Shown: positions 36,096 to 45,893 of the stretch, piece by piece
Position numbering within the stretch: the stretch's first letter is position 1
Layout: each line of letters opens with the position of its first letter
Assembly: GCA_947448025.1 (NCBI GenBank)
Contig: CANFLV010000018.1
Coordinates: 24,014-88,013 of the forward strand
Length of the DNA stretch: 64,000 bases
Reading direction: 5' to 3'
Origin: Oxalobacteraceae bacterium
GTDB taxonomy: Bacteria > Pseudomonadota > Gammaproteobacteria > Burkholderiales > Burkholderiaceae_D
Program-made: the position numbers and the translations under genes
The notes under the pieces: model-generated
What the model was told of the DNA's origin: nothing
What the model saw: only the letters and a program-made list of their open reading frames with translations
The model's database searches: none

Positions 36096-38666
36096 TCAGC
36101 CCTCGCTGATACGCTTGGAAATATGCGCCAACGCTTCCTCGACCTGATCCACCAGAATCAGGCACAGATCGCCCGCAGCGAGTCGCCCCATGGCCGTATC
36201 GATGGCGAGGAATTCACCATTGATTTCGTCGATCTGGCGCGTGCGTTTGGCATGCGACAAGCCCTGGCGCAGCAAAGCCAGCACTTCGCCATCGGCACGA
36301 CCGCGCTGGCACTGGTCCTGGTACAGGACTACATCATCGAAGGCGTCACCCAGGATTTCAGTTTGCTGGCGAATATCTTCATCACGCCGGTCGCCAGCGC
36401 CACTGATGACGACCGAGCGGCGATTACCCGACATAGTTTCTGTCGCGCGCACGAGTGCAAGGATCGCATCCGGGTTATGGCCATAGTCAGCGATCAGGGT
36501 CGCGCCGCGATAGCTGAACACATTGAAGCGACCCGGCGCATTGTCGCTGTCATTGGAAAAAGTTTGCAGACCCAGGCGAATCGCGTCCCAGCTGATGCCC
36601 ACGCCCCAGGCCGCGGCAACGGCGGCCATGACGTTCTCGACCTGAAAACCGATCGTGCCATTGCGCGTAATCGGGATATCGGCCAGCGGGATCATTTGCA
36701 TGTTCTTGCCCTCGGCGGCGACCAGATACTCGCCCTTGACATGCACCACGCGCAAGCCTTGCGCGCGATGCGTGGCCATCACCGGCTGCTGGTGGTCGAG
36801 CGCGAAGAAAGTCACCGAGCCACGACAATTCATGGCCATGCTGGCGACGATAGGATCGGCTGCATTCAATACAGCCGTGCCGCTGTCGGCGACATTTTGT
36901 ACAATGACGCGCTTCAATACGGCGAGGTCTTCCACCGTGGTGATGTAATTGAGGCCGAGATGGTCACCGGTGCCGATATTGGTGACGACGGCGACCTTGC
37001 AGCGATCGAAGGCCAGGCCTTCACGCAAGACACCGCCGCGCGCGATTTCGAGTACAGCAGCATCAACGTCCGGATGCAGCAAGACATTGCGCGCACTGCG
37101 CGGACCGCTGCAGTCGCCGGTGTCGATGCGCAGGCCATCAATGTAGACGCCATCGGTATTGGTCATGCCAACGCGCAGGCCGCTTTTTCCCAGCAAATGC
37201 GTAATCAGGCGGACCGTCGTCGTCTTGCCATTCGTGCCTGTGACGGCGACGATAGGAATACGGCCATCTTCGCCTTCCTTGAACATGGTGCCGATGATCG
37301 CTTCGCCGACCGGACGCCCCTTTCCATAGGATGGCGAGAGATGCATGCGTAATCCCGGCGCGGCATTGACTTCGACGATGCCGCCGCGCTGACTTTCGAT
37401 GGATTTCAAGACGCTGTCGCAGACGATATCGACGCCACACAGGTCAAGCCCGACCATCTTTGCCGCCGCGACCGCGCAAGCCGCCATGTCAGGATGGACG
37501 TCGTCGGTGACGTCAGTAGCTGTACCACCGGTCGAGAGATTCGCGTTGTTGCGCAGAATTACGCGCTGCCCCTTGCCGGGCACGGATTCAGCGTTGAAAT
37601 TTTGTGTCGCCAAGGTCGCCAATGCGACATCATCGAAGCGGATTTTGGTGAGTGAAGTCGCATGACCGGAACCTCGGCGTGGGTCCTTGTTGATCGTTTC
37701 AACGAGTTCGCGAACAGTGTGCGTTCCATCGCCGACGAGCTGCGGTGGATCACGGCGCGCAGCAGCGATCATCTTGTCGCCAATGACCAGCAGGCGGAAA
37801 TCATTACCGGGCAAGAAACGCTCGACCAGGATATCGTCGCGGAATTCCACGGCCACATGATAGGCCGCGATCAATTGCTCGCGGGTGGTGATGTTGACCG
37901 TGACGCCCTTGCCCTGATTACCATCTTTCGGCTTGACCACGACCGGCAGGCCAATTTCACAGGCGGCAGCCCAGGCATCTTCAGGCCCGTCGACCACGCG
38001 CCCGATCGGCACCGGCACGCCAGCCGCGTCGAGCAACATCTTAGTAAGGTCTTTATCTTGCGCGATGGCTTCACCGATGGCGCTGGTACTATCCATTTCA
38101 GCCGCCTGGATACGACGCTGGCGGCTGCCCCAGCCGAACATGACGAGACTGCCATTGGTCAGGCGTCGAAATGGAATATTGCGCGCCACAGCAGCTTCCA
38201 CGATGGCACCGGTACTCGGTCCCAAGCGTACATCTTCGTCGAGTTCGCGTAGCTGATCCAGCGCCGAATCGAGATCGAAAGGCGTATCGGCGACCGCAGA
38301 CTGACATAAGGCCTGCGCCACTTCCAGCGCAAGTCGGCCGACAGCTTCTTCGGTATATTCGACGACGACCTGGAAAACACCGGTCTCGAAAGTTTGCGTC
38401 GTGCGGCTGAAGGTGACCCGGCAGCCGACTTGCGCCTGCAGAGCCAAAGTCGTCAGTTCCAGCACATGCGCCATCGTGATGGCATCATCATGGCCGGTCG
38501 GCTGCAAGGGGCTGATCTGCGGCAGGCGCGCACGCAAGCGCACCTCGAAACCGGCCAGGTCATCTATCGTGCACTCCTCTGCACTGCAGGAAACGATCGC
38601 CTCCACTGCCGTGTGATGACTCCAGAGGTTGGGACCGCGCAGCGCCCGGATTCGTGAAACTTCCAT
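36096..38666 (-). CDS. cphA: Cyanophycin synthetase CphA
   Basis: CphA builds the storage polymer multi-L-arginyl-poly-L-aspartate from ATP, Asp and Arg without a ribosome. The 856-residue protein has the N-terminal primer-binding-like domain (1-160), an ATP-grasp domain (about 210-470; GLPVVVKPKDGNQGKGV, VEVNAAPGLRMHL) that adds Asp, and a Mur-ligase-like domain (about 475-856) with P-loop GTNGKTTT that adds Arg. IADYGHNPDAI near residue 735 is the typical C-terminal motif. Length is slightly below the 870-900 of cyanobacterial enzymes. Downstream of cphA' with a 61-base gap, and closed by the terminator at 36028. Confidence 0.95.
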   Translation of the reverse strand: MEVSRIRALRGPNLWSHHTAVEAIVSCSAEECTIDDLAGFEVRLRARLPQISPLQPTGHDDAITMAHVLELTTLALQAQVGCRVTFSRTTQTFETGVFQVVVEYTEEAVGRLALEVAQALCQSAVADTPFDLDSALDQLRELDEDVRLGPSTGAIVEAAVARNIPFRRLTNGSLVMFGWGSRQRRIQAAEMDSTSAIGEAIAQDKDLTKMLLDAAGVPVPIGRVVDGPEDAWAAACEIGLPVVVKPKDGNQGKGVTVNITTREQLIAAYHVAVEFRDDILVERFLPGNDFRLLVIGDKMIAAARRDPPQLVGDGTHTVRELVETINKDPRRGSGHATSLTKIRFDDVALATLATQNFNAESVPGKGQRVILRNNANLSTGGTATDVTDDVHPDMAACAVAAAKMVGLDLCGVDIVCDSVLKSIESQRGGIVEVNAAPGLRMHLSPSYGKGRPVGEAIIGTMFKEGEDGRIPIVAVTGTNGKTTTVRLITHLLGKSGLRVGMTNTDGVYIDGLRIDTGDCSGPRSARNVLLHPDVDAAVLEIARGGVLREGLAFDRCKVAVVTNIGTGDHLGLNYITTVEDLAVLKRVIVQNVADSGTAVLNAADPIVASMAMNCRGSVTFFALDHQQPVMATHRAQGLRVVHVKGEYLVAAEGKNMQMIPLADIPITRNGTIGFQVENVMAAVAAAWGVGISWDAIRLGLQTFSNDSDNAPGRFNVFSYRGATLIADYGHNPDAILALVRATETMSGNRRSVVISGAGDRRDEDIRQQTEILGDAFDDVVLYQDQCQRGRADGEVLALLRQGLSHAKRTRQIDEINGEFLAIDTAMGRLAAGDLCLILVDQVEEALAHISKRISEG

Positions 38667-38727
38667 AAACCGTTTTATCCTGAGTAAATTAAAACATTGC
38701 TGCCAGCGCCACGCGCCACGGCTTCAA

Positions 38728-40902
38728 TCAGTATGTTGTCTTTTTAGGGTTCTGCTCGTAGGTTCGCAGCCCGGCACGTATCAATTCCGGCGACAGTCCT
38801 AGCGCCCAGGCGCCGGCCACAGTGGCCATTACGCATTCCGGCTGGCTCGACAATGCGGCCTTCAAGGAGGACAGTGCCAGCGACGCAAGCTCGGTGACGC
38901 CTTCGGCCATGATGATCTTGCCCTCGCGCAGGAACACGGCACGCTTGTTCGCCTCACGATGGGCCAGAATCGCCGGCAAGCTTGGATCGAGGCCATAAAA
39001 AATCACGTCGCCATCGCAAAGGCCCGCCATCTCCACGACCTGCGCATCGCCGGCATTGAGCACGGCGGCACCATCTGCCAGCACCACGTCGACCTGGGTG
39101 CGCATGATCTTGACCATGTCGGCCGCTTCATGGATATGGAACTGGCCCAGTTCCGTGTGTCCGCCGGTGTCGGTGACGATGCCGACCGTGCAGCGGTCAT
39201 AGGCCAGGCCCTCGCTGAGAATGGTGCGCGCACCGTTTTCGAAAACAGCGGCTTCGACCGCCGGATTGATCAATAACTGATGACCAGCGGTCCAGTTCGC
39301 GCAATCCTTGGTATTAATATGGCTGCGACCTAAATACAAGCCGGTACTGCATGCGACACCGACCTTGGTACCGCTGATGTGGATCAGCCAGGCGACCAGA
39401 CGCGCGACCAGTGTCGTGCCGCGGCTGCCAGTGACACCGACGACTGGAATGCGGCCGTTTTTTTCAACCGGGAACAGATAATCGATGATGGCCGCGCCGA
39501 CGTCGCGACCCGGGCCATTCGATGGCTTCACATGGGCGAGCAGGCCGGGGCTGGCATTGACTTCAATGATGGCGGCGCGTTGCGCATGCAGAGGTTTCGA
39601 GATGTCTTCGGCGACGAGATCGACACCGGCGATATCGAGGCCGACCACGCGCGCGGCCAGGGCTGCTGCTGCTGCGATGGTCGGATGCACGAGGTCAGTG
39701 ACGTCGATGGCAACATTGCCATTACGCTGAATCAGGATTTTTTGTCCGGATGCGGGCACATCGTGGATGGCGACACCCTGCTTCTCGAGTTCCAGCAGGA
39801 TTTCGAGGTGGTCGGTTTCCGGCGCCAGTCGCGCCAGCGGAAATTCTTCGCCATCGCCACGCCGCGGATCGCTGTTGATCTGGCTGTCGATAAGCTGGGC
39901 GATACTTTCCTTGCCGTCGCCAGTGACCCAGGCAATTTCACCAGAGGCTGCAGCGACCATGCGTTTGCCGACGATGAGCAGTCTATGCTCGTCACCAGGA
40001 ATGAATTTTTCGACGATCACGCCGCCGCCTTCATCTTCGGCCAGCTGCCAGGCTGCTTCGACATCCTTGCGCGTCATCAAGTCGAGTGAGACGCCGCGAC
40101 CGTGATTACCGTCGTAAGGTTTGACCACGACGGGCAAACCGATGTCTTCAGCGGCTTCCCATGCATCGGCCGCGTTCTCGACCATGCGACCTTCCGGCAC
40201 CGGTACGCCGCAAGACTGCAGCAGGGTTTTCGTGAGATCTTTGTCACTGGCGATGCCTTCGGCGATCGCGCTGGTCTGGTCGGTCTCGGCCGTCCAGATG
40301 CGGCGCTGGCTGGCGCCATGGCCGAGCTGGACGAGATTGCCGCCGGTCAGGCGCAGAAAAGGAATGCGGCGCGCAGTCGCCGCTTCGACGATGTGCGCGG
40401 TGCTCGGTCCGAGGCAGCGCTCATCGACCAGCTCGCGTAATGCGGCGAGTTTTTCTTCGAGCGTGAACGGCTCGTCATTGATGGCAGCCAACAGCAGTTC
40501 GCGGCCCAGGTCCAGTGCGGCGCGACCGACCTGCTGTTCGCGGGTACGGAAAGCCATCTTGTAGACACCACGGGTCGCAGTGCTGCGCGTCTGACCAAAG
40601 CCCGCGCGCATGCCAGCCATGGTCTGCAATTCGAGTACGACGTGTTCGAGGATGTGCGCGGCGTAGGTACCTTCATCCAGGCGCTCGACGAAGCCGCCGC
40701 GCGTACCGACGCCACATCGATGCTCGATGAGGCCGGGCAAGAGCGCACACAGTCGCGCAGTCAATCCAGGAATTTTGTCAGAAGGATAATCTTCAAGCTC
40801 GCCAATATCGACCCATACCTCGATGACTGCCCGGTAAGTCCAGATGTTTGGACCGCGCAAATCGCTCACACGGAGGAATTCCAAATTTTTCTTCTTCGTC
40901 AT
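38728..40902 (-). CDS. cphA': Second, shortened cyanophycin synthetase (CphA' / CphA2-like)
   Basis: This 724-residue paralogue has the same order as CphA: N-terminal domain, ATP-grasp domain (GLPVVVKPYDGNHGRGV, EVNASPGLLAHVKPSNGPGRDVG) and a Mur-ligase-like domain. The Mur-ligase domain is cut short, ending at LIRAGLRTYEQNP, so the C-terminal lobe is absent. Its P-loop reads GSRGTT where CphA has GTNGKTT, so the ATP-binding Lys is lost and Arg ligation by this domain is unlikely. Such proteins are known in betaproteobacteria (CphA') and cyanobacteria (CphA2, which joins beta-Asp-Arg dipeptides). It is first in the operon; a weak GAGA ribosome binding site precedes the ATG. Confidence 0.92.
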   Translation of the reverse strand: MTKKKNLEFLRVSDLRGPNIWTYRAVIEVWVDIGELEDYPSDKIPGLTARLCALLPGLIEHRCGVGTRGGFVERLDEGTYAAHILEHVVLELQTMAGMRAGFGQTRSTATRGVYKMAFRTREQQVGRAALDLGRELLLAAINDEPFTLEEKLAALRELVDERCLGPSTAHIVEAATARRIPFLRLTGGNLVQLGHGASQRRIWTAETDQTSAIAEGIASDKDLTKTLLQSCGVPVPEGRMVENAADAWEAAEDIGLPVVVKPYDGNHGRGVSLDLMTRKDVEAAWQLAEDEGGGVIVEKFIPGDEHRLLIVGKRMVAAASGEIAWVTGDGKESIAQLIDSQINSDPRRGDGEEFPLARLAPETDHLEILLELEKQGVAIHDVPASGQKILIQRNGNVAIDVTDLVHPTIAAAAALAARVVGLDIAGVDLVAEDISKPLHAQRAAIIEVNASPGLLAHVKPSNGPGRDVGAAIIDYLFPVEKNGRIPVVGVTGSRGTTLVARLVAWLIHISGTKVGVACSTGLYLGRSHINTKDCANWTAGHQLLINPAVEAAVFENGARTILSEGLAYDRCTVGIVTDTGGHTELGQFHIHEAADMVKIMRTQVDVVLADGAAVLNAGDAQVVEMAGLCDGDVIFYGLDPSLPAILAHREANKRAVFLREGKIIMAEGVTELASLALSSLKAALSSQPECVMATVAGAWALGLSPELIRAGLRTYEQNPKKTTY

Positions 40903-41308
40903 GTCTCTATACTTAATTGATCAGCGCCCGCACGAAACGGCCATGTCGAGCCAATTCGTGACGCTTATGCTGTCCCTGCAATTAATCACATCCATGCAGG
41001 CCTGCTGCCACATGACGCCGATGCTCACGAGTGCATGTGCGCAATTCTTGCGCGATTTAACCACGTTTGTTGCGATATACTTCGCGCCAGAATGATCACT
41101 CGTCCCTACACATTTAATCCGAAGATTTGGCAGAGAATAACGCAAAATCTTGCTGCGTGGATATGCTGCGGCCCTGCACTCCGGTTTATATTTCAGGCCA
41201 CCGTAAAATCAGGTAATACGCTGCATTGCAACAAAATATGAAGCTCAAGCCATCCAGATTTCGCGCATCTCCCGCTGCCCGGCAGCCACATACCCTTAGC
41301 GCTTTTCA
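40903..41308. promoter_or_regulatory. 406-base divergent control region of the cyanophycin locus
   Basis: No gene is seen. The region separates the cphA'-cphA operon from the divergent ABC transporter gene, so it should contain both promoters. A perfect short dyad GCGCAA-TTC-TTGCGC at 41039-41053 could be an operator. AT-rich stretches occur near 40908-40920 and 41195-41245. No clear -35/-10 pair was found by eye. Confidence 0.4.
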
Positions 41309-43585
41309 ATGACCAAAGACCATCATGTAATCAGCAGCGCCAGCGACAGCGCCCGTAACGAACTGCCTGCGCAGTGGGTGGAAACAGTTGCCGCTCTGCT
41401 TGCCCCCGGGGAAAACGTCGCAGCCTCGGTTCTGGTTGACCTCGATGCAAAACTTCATTTTAAGCAAGGCCTGGTGCTGATTACCGAGCGTCGCTTGATG
41501 GCGCATGCGCCCGACGGCGGCGGCTGGCAGGAGTGGGCTTTCCGCGATGGCTTGCACCTGCATCATCACGATCATGCCGGCATCGGCCACCTTGAACTCG
41601 CGGACGCGAGTGGTCGGCTATGCATCTGGCGCTTCACGCTGGCACAAAATCTGCGCGCGATCCGCCTGGTCGATGAATTCACTTTGCAACGTGATAGTTT
41701 TGTCACTGGCAGGCCAGTCGAGCGCGACGACCAGGACGTCTGCCCGAGTTGCAAGGCGCCGCTCGACCCGGAAGAAGATGTCTGCCCGGTCTGCACGAAG
41801 GTTATTCATACCCCGCCCTCGACCTGGACGCTGTTCCGCCTGTGGCGCTTCGCCCGGCCTTATCGCGGCCAGCTGCTGCTCGGTTTTATCCTGACGCTAC
41901 TCGGTACGGCAGCACACATGGTGCCGCCTTACCTGACCATGCCTTTGCTGGACAATGTGCTGATTCCTTACCAGACCGGCAAACAGATCGATCCGATGCT
42001 GGTGCTGCTGTACCTGTCGGGTTTATGTGGTTCGGCGGTATTGGCCTGGCTGCTCAGCTGGGGCAAGACTTATATCCTCGCGCTGATGTCGGAGCGCATC
42101 GGCGCCGACCTGCGCACCGCGACCTATGAACACATGATGCAGCTGTCGCTGGAATACTTCGGCGGCAAGCGCACGGGTGACCTGATGTCGCGTATCGGCA
42201 GCGAGAGTGACCGAATCTGCGTTTTCCTGTCGCTGCATCTGCTCGATTTCGCGTCGGACGTACTGATGCTGGTGATGACGGCGGCGATCCTGTTCTCGAT
42301 CAATCCGGCGCTGGCGCTGGTGACCTTGATCCCCCTGCCCTTCATCGCATGGATGATCCATGTCGTGCGCGACCGCCTGCGCACGGGCTTTGAAAAGATC
42401 GATCGCGTCTGGGGCGAAGTCACGAATGTGCTCGCTGATACGATTCCCGGCATTCGCGTCGTCAAGGCCTTCGCGCAGGAAAAGCGCGAAGCCGCGCGCT
42501 TTCGTGAAGCGAACAAGCATAACCTCGCCGTCAATGACAGGATCAACAAGATCTGGTCGCTGTTCTCGCCGAGCGTGTCCTTCCTGACCGAGCTCGGCCT
42601 GCTGGTGGTCTGGGGCTTCGGCATCTGGCAAGTCTCGCGCGGGGAAATCACGGTGGGCGTGCTGAGCGCCTTTATCGCCTATATCAGCCGCTTCTATGGC
42701 AGACTCGATTCCATGAGCCGTATTGTGTCGGTGACGCAGAAGTCGGCCTCGGCCGCGAAGCGCATTTTCGATATCCTCGACCATGTCTCCAGCGTTCCTG
42801 AGCCGACCCAGCCAGTCGCGCTGGGCCGCGTCGAAGGTCGCATTGAAATCCGTGATGTCGGTTTCCGCTACGGGAACCGCGCTGTCAATCGCGGCATCAA
42901 TCTGAACATCGCTCCCGGTGAAATGATCGGTCTGGTCGGTCACAGCGGCTCCGGCAAAAGTACGCTGGTGAACCTGATCTGCCGCTTCTACGATGTCTCG
43001 GAAGGCTCAATCAAGGTCGACGGCGTCGATATCCGCTCCTACCCGGTCGCTGATTACCGCCGCAATATCGGCCTCGTGCTGCAAGAGCCCTTCCTGTTCT
43101 TTGGCACCATTGCCGAGAATATCGCCTACGGTAAGCCCGATGCAACGCGCGCCGAAATCCTCGCCGCCGCCCGCGCCGCGCATGCGCATGAATTCATCCT
43201 GCGCCTGCCGCAAGCCTACGATTCCATGGTCGGCGAACGCGGCCAGGGTCTGTCGGGCGGCGAGCGCCAGCGCATCTCGATTGCGCGCGCGCTGCTGATC
43301 GATCCGCGCATCCTGATCCTCGATGAAGCGACGTCCTCGGTCGACTCCGAGACGGAAAAGGAAATCCAGAAAGCGCTCAATAATCTCGTCAAGGGTCGTA
43401 CCACCATCGCCATCGCGCACCGCCTGTCGACGCTGCACAAGGCCGACCGACTGGTCGTGCTCGATCGCGGCCAGGTCGTCGAAGAAGGTCCGCATGATGA
43501 ATTGATGGCGCGCGAAGGTGCGTATTTCAGGCTGTATGAAGCGCAGGCGCGCAATGCGGCCGGCATGGCAGTAGAGGAAGCATGA
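41309..43585 (+). CDS. Cyanophycin-associated ABC exporter with zinc-ribbon N-terminus
   Basis: This 758-residue fused exporter carries membrane and ATPase parts in one chain. Residues 1-135 form a soluble PH-like domain, followed by a zinc ribbon with C145, C148, C159 and C162. Six membrane helices span about 180-470. The ATPase shows GHSGSGKST near 544, LSGGERQRISIARAL and ILILDEATSSVDSET. The N-terminal layout is typical of transporters found next to cyanophycin genes and is not part of ordinary MsbA. The stop overlaps the DUF1854 gene as ATGA. The substrate is unknown; handling of cyanophycin or its dipeptides is suggested by the neighbours only. Confidence 0.92.
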   Translation: MTKDHHVISSASDSARNELPAQWVETVAALLAPGENVAASVLVDLDAKLHFKQGLVLITERRLMAHAPDGGGWQEWAFRDGLHLHHHDHAGIGHLELADASGRLCIWRFTLAQNLRAIRLVDEFTLQRDSFVTGRPVERDDQDVCPSCKAPLDPEEDVCPVCTKVIHTPPSTWTLFRLWRFARPYRGQLLLGFILTLLGTAAHMVPPYLTMPLLDNVLIPYQTGKQIDPMLVLLYLSGLCGSAVLAWLLSWGKTYILALMSERIGADLRTATYEHMMQLSLEYFGGKRTGDLMSRIGSESDRICVFLSLHLLDFASDVLMLVMTAAILFSINPALALVTLIPLPFIAWMIHVVRDRLRTGFEKIDRVWGEVTNVLADTIPGIRVVKAFAQEKREAARFREANKHNLAVNDRINKIWSLFSPSVSFLTELGLLVVWGFGIWQVSRGEITVGVLSAFIAYISRFYGRLDSMSRIVSVTQKSASAAKRIFDILDHVSSVPEPTQPVALGRVEGRIEIRDVGFRYGNRAVNRGINLNIAPGEMIGLVGHSGSGKSTLVNLICRFYDVSEGSIKVDGVDIRSYPVADYRRNIGLVLQEPFLFFGTIAENIAYGKPDATRAEILAAARAAHAHEFILRLPQAYDSMVGERGQGLSGGERQRISIARALLIDPRILILDEATSSVDSETEKEIQKALNNLVKGRTTIAIAHRLSTLHKADRLVVLDRGQVVEEGPHDELMAREGAYFRLYEAQARNAAGMAVEEA

Positions 43586-44064
43586 TGAGTACAGCAAGCA
43601 TGACCCCATTTACCTTGACGCGTAACCCGTTTGGCCACTTGATCCTTACTGATGCCGCCGGCCAGACTTTCGACAAGGTCGCGCCGATACGCGCCTTCCC
43701 TATCCTCGACCCCGAGGTCGGCATCGCCATCGTTGCAACAGATGGCCAGGAAGTCGCCTGGATCGATAAGCTTTCCGATGTCAGCCCGGCGATACGCCAG
43801 CTCGTGGAAGAAGAACTGGCCACGCGTGAATTCATGCCGCAAATTACGCGCATCGTCAACGTGAGCACCTTCGCTACGCCCAGCACCTGGGAAGTCGAGA
43901 CCGACCGTGGAGCGACGTCTTTCGTCTTGCGCGGTGAAGAAGACTTGCGCCGCATCGGTGCGGACAGCCTGCTGGTGTCGGATACGCATGGCGTGCATTT
44001 CCTGATCCGTGAACTGGCACAGCTGGACAAACACAGCCGGCGCATCCTCGACCGTTTTCTGTAA
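43582..44064 (+). CDS. DUF1854 protein linked to cyanophycin metabolism
   Basis: The 160-residue protein matches the DUF1854 pattern: FPILDPEVGIAIVATDGQEVAWIDKL in the N-terminal half, and EEELATREFMPQITRIVNVSTFATPSTWEVETDRG followed by RGEEDLRRIG and SDTHGVHFLIRELAQLD. The C-terminal end RRILDRFL is typical. It overlaps the ABC exporter gene by four bases, so both are made together and may form a complex. No signal peptide or membrane segment. Biochemical role is unknown. Confidence 0.88.
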   Translation: MMSTASMTPFTLTRNPFGHLILTDAAGQTFDKVAPIRAFPILDPEVGIAIVATDGQEVAWIDKLSDVSPAIRQLVEEELATREFMPQITRIVNVSTFATPSTWEVETDRGATSFVLRGEEDLRRIGADSLLVSDTHGVHFLIRELAQLDKHSRRILDRFL

Positions 44065-44065
44065 A

Positions 44066-44902
44066 TTAGCCCCAGTCGTCATCCGGCGACCAACGCCCGT
44101 TGGCGCCCGGCAGCGGCTTGGTCTTCGCATCACGCTGTTTTTGCAAGGCACGCGGTAATTTTTCGAGAACTTCGCCACACGCCTTTACGAACATTATTGG
44201 CCCGGATTCGAAGTCAGACAAATAGGCAACGGCGGATGGATCGCCAAGCTTATCTGCACCCTTTGCGCCACGCATCCACACATGCTTACCGTGATGCGCC
44301 CAAATCCTCATCTGGTCGGCGAAGCGCGCTGCATACTCGTGTTGCATGCAACAGATGTTTGCCCACGGGTCGATGACCCAGGCATTGGCCGGGGCGGCGA
44401 GCATGGCTTTCACGTTTTTCCAGGTCGGTTTTTCGCCGCCATTGACGAGACAGAATGCATGATTACCAGGGGGCATAATATAAGCAACCCAGGCCGTGCC
44501 GACTCTGCGCAGGGCGACGACATACGCCGCCGCGAGCGCCATCTCAGAACAATTGCCAACAAGTTCCTTCTGATTCAACACTTCAAACCCGGACAGGATT
44601 GGGTCGCTCAACACAGTCAAGCCAGCACCGTCTAATGCAGACTTCCGGAATTCGTTGATTTTAACGACCGCGTGGTCGCTCTTATCATTACGAATCGCGC
44701 GCTTCTCGGGACTCGGCATCGCAGAGACGATTTTCCAGTGTTCGCCGCGCTGGCCTGCTTTCGCATCATGCGCCATCACACGCAAGGCGGCGCTTGGCTT
44801 GAAGTCCGGCAGATAGCTCTTATTGCCGGATTTAAATTGACCTTTGAAGCAGGCGCGGACTTCTTCGTGCACCGCAACGACTTTGAGTTTATCGACAGGC
44901 AT
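44066..44902 (-). CDS. Putative cysteine-protease/transglutaminase-fold protein, copy 1
   Basis: The family is not recognised by name. In 278 residues it has a Cys-His-Asp arrangement: C118 in LVGNCSEMALAAAYVV at the start of a helix, H148 in NHAFCLVNGG on a strand, and D178 in AWVIDPWANICC. This order and spacing is that of papain-like and transglutaminase-like hydrolases and several effector deamidases. The N-terminal 110 residues are basic and have no signal peptide. The C-terminal tail GRWSPDDDWG is identical in the paralogue next to it. The two proteins line up without gaps over the catalytic region. Convergent with DUF1854, one base apart. Catalytic activity is inferred, not shown. Confidence 0.6.
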   Translation of the reverse strand: MPVDKLKVVAVHEEVRACFKGQFKSGNKSYLPDFKPSAALRVMAHDAKAGQRGEHWKIVSAMPSPEKRAIRNDKSDHAVVKINEFRKSALDGAGLTVLSDPILSGFEVLNQKELVGNCSEMALAAAYVVALRRVGTAWVAYIMPPGNHAFCLVNGGEKPTWKNVKAMLAAPANAWVIDPWANICCMQHEYAARFADQMRIWAHHGKHVWMRGAKGADKLGDPSAVAYLSDFESGPIMFVKACGEVLEKLPRALQKQRDAKTKPLPGANGRWSPDDDWG

Positions 44903-44945
44903 GCCAGTCCCTCACTTTATCGACCTGATTGAACAAGCATGAGAA

Positions 44946-45782
44946 TCAGCCCCAGTCGTCGTCCGGCGACCAGCGGCCAAAGGCGCCCGGCAGTGGATCG
45001 GCTTGTGCAGCGCGCTGTTTTTGCAAGGCGCGCGGCAATTTGTCGGAGATCTTGCCGCTGCCCTTTTCGAACCTGAGCGGTCCTTCTTCAAATCCGCTCA
45101 GATACGTCGGCGAGGATGGATCGACGGGATTTCTAATGCCGTTTTCGTCGCGATACCATACCTGTTTGCCATGGTGCGCCCAGATCCGCATCTGGTCAGC
45201 GAAGCGCGCCGGATACTCGTTTTGCTTGCAGCAGATATTTGCCCAAGGGTCGATGATCCACGCATCGGCCTGTGAGATGCGCATCCATGCTACGGATGTC
45301 CAACGTGGCGTTACGCCGCCATTGACGAGACAAAAAGCATGGTCGCCCGGACGCGTAATACGACCGATCCAGGGCGTGCCGACCATGCGCTGTGCGACGA
45401 CATAGGCTGCCGCGACGGCCATCTCATAGCAGTTCCCGATCAGGTCTTTCTGGTTCAGTACTTCGAAGCCGCGCAGAACCGGGTCGCTATGGACAGGCAA
45501 CGGGAAACCGTAAAATTTAGGCGAGCGAAATTTATTCAGTATCTCGGACGCCAATTCAGTCTGCTGATTTCGAAATTCGCGCTTCTCGGAGCCCGGCATC
45601 GCCGAGACGATTTTCCAGTGTTCGCCGCGCTGTCCGGCTTTGGCGTCATGCGGCTTCACCTGCAAGGGGGCGCCCGGTTTGAAGTCCAATGCATAGCTTT
45701 TATTGCTGGATTTGAGATGCCCCTTGAAGCAGGCGCGGATTTCCTCGTGCACTTCCACTACCTTGGCTTTGTCGATGGGCAT
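44946..45782 (-). CDS. Putative cysteine-protease/transglutaminase-fold protein, copy 2
   Basis: This tandem paralogue of the previous gene is also exactly 278 residues. C118 (IGNCYEMAVAAAYVV), H148 (DHAFCLVNGG) and D178 (AWIIDPWANICC) fall at the same positions. The regions QRGEHWKIVSAMP, EYxARFADQMRIWAHHGK and the last ten residues are nearly identical, while residues 65-100 and 205-245 differ, as expected for a diverging substrate or partner surface. It lies 43 bases upstream of copy 1, so both are probably on one transcript. No export signal. Confidence 0.6.
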   Translation of the reverse strand: MPIDKAKVVEVHEEIRACFKGHLKSSNKSYALDFKPGAPLQVKPHDAKAGQRGEHWKIVSAMPGSEKREFRNQQTELASEILNKFRSPKFYGFPLPVHSDPVLRGFEVLNQKDLIGNCYEMAVAAAYVVAQRMVGTPWIGRITRPGDHAFCLVNGGVTPRWTSVAWMRISQADAWIIDPWANICCKQNEYPARFADQMRIWAHHGKQVWYRDENGIRNPVDPSSPTYLSGFEEGPLRFEKGSGKISDKLPRALQKQRAAQADPLPGAFGRWSPDDDWG

Positions 45783-45893
45783 GCTGACTCTCCGGGAAAT
45801 ATTCTTCGACTATAAAGGCGCAGTCCCTCGCCGGCGACCGTGGCATGCTTGAATCGCGCAGAGCGTGCCGCAGCTGCAACAAGCAACGGCAGT

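Noticed and set aside
36060..37352. 430-residue plus-strand frame opposite cphA
   Set aside because: It is a shadow of a well-conserved cyanophycin synthetase reading frame, and no domain is recognisable.
39379..40089. 236-residue plus-strand frame opposite cphA'
   Set aside because: Same reason: it covers the ATP-grasp coding region of a real gene on the other strand.
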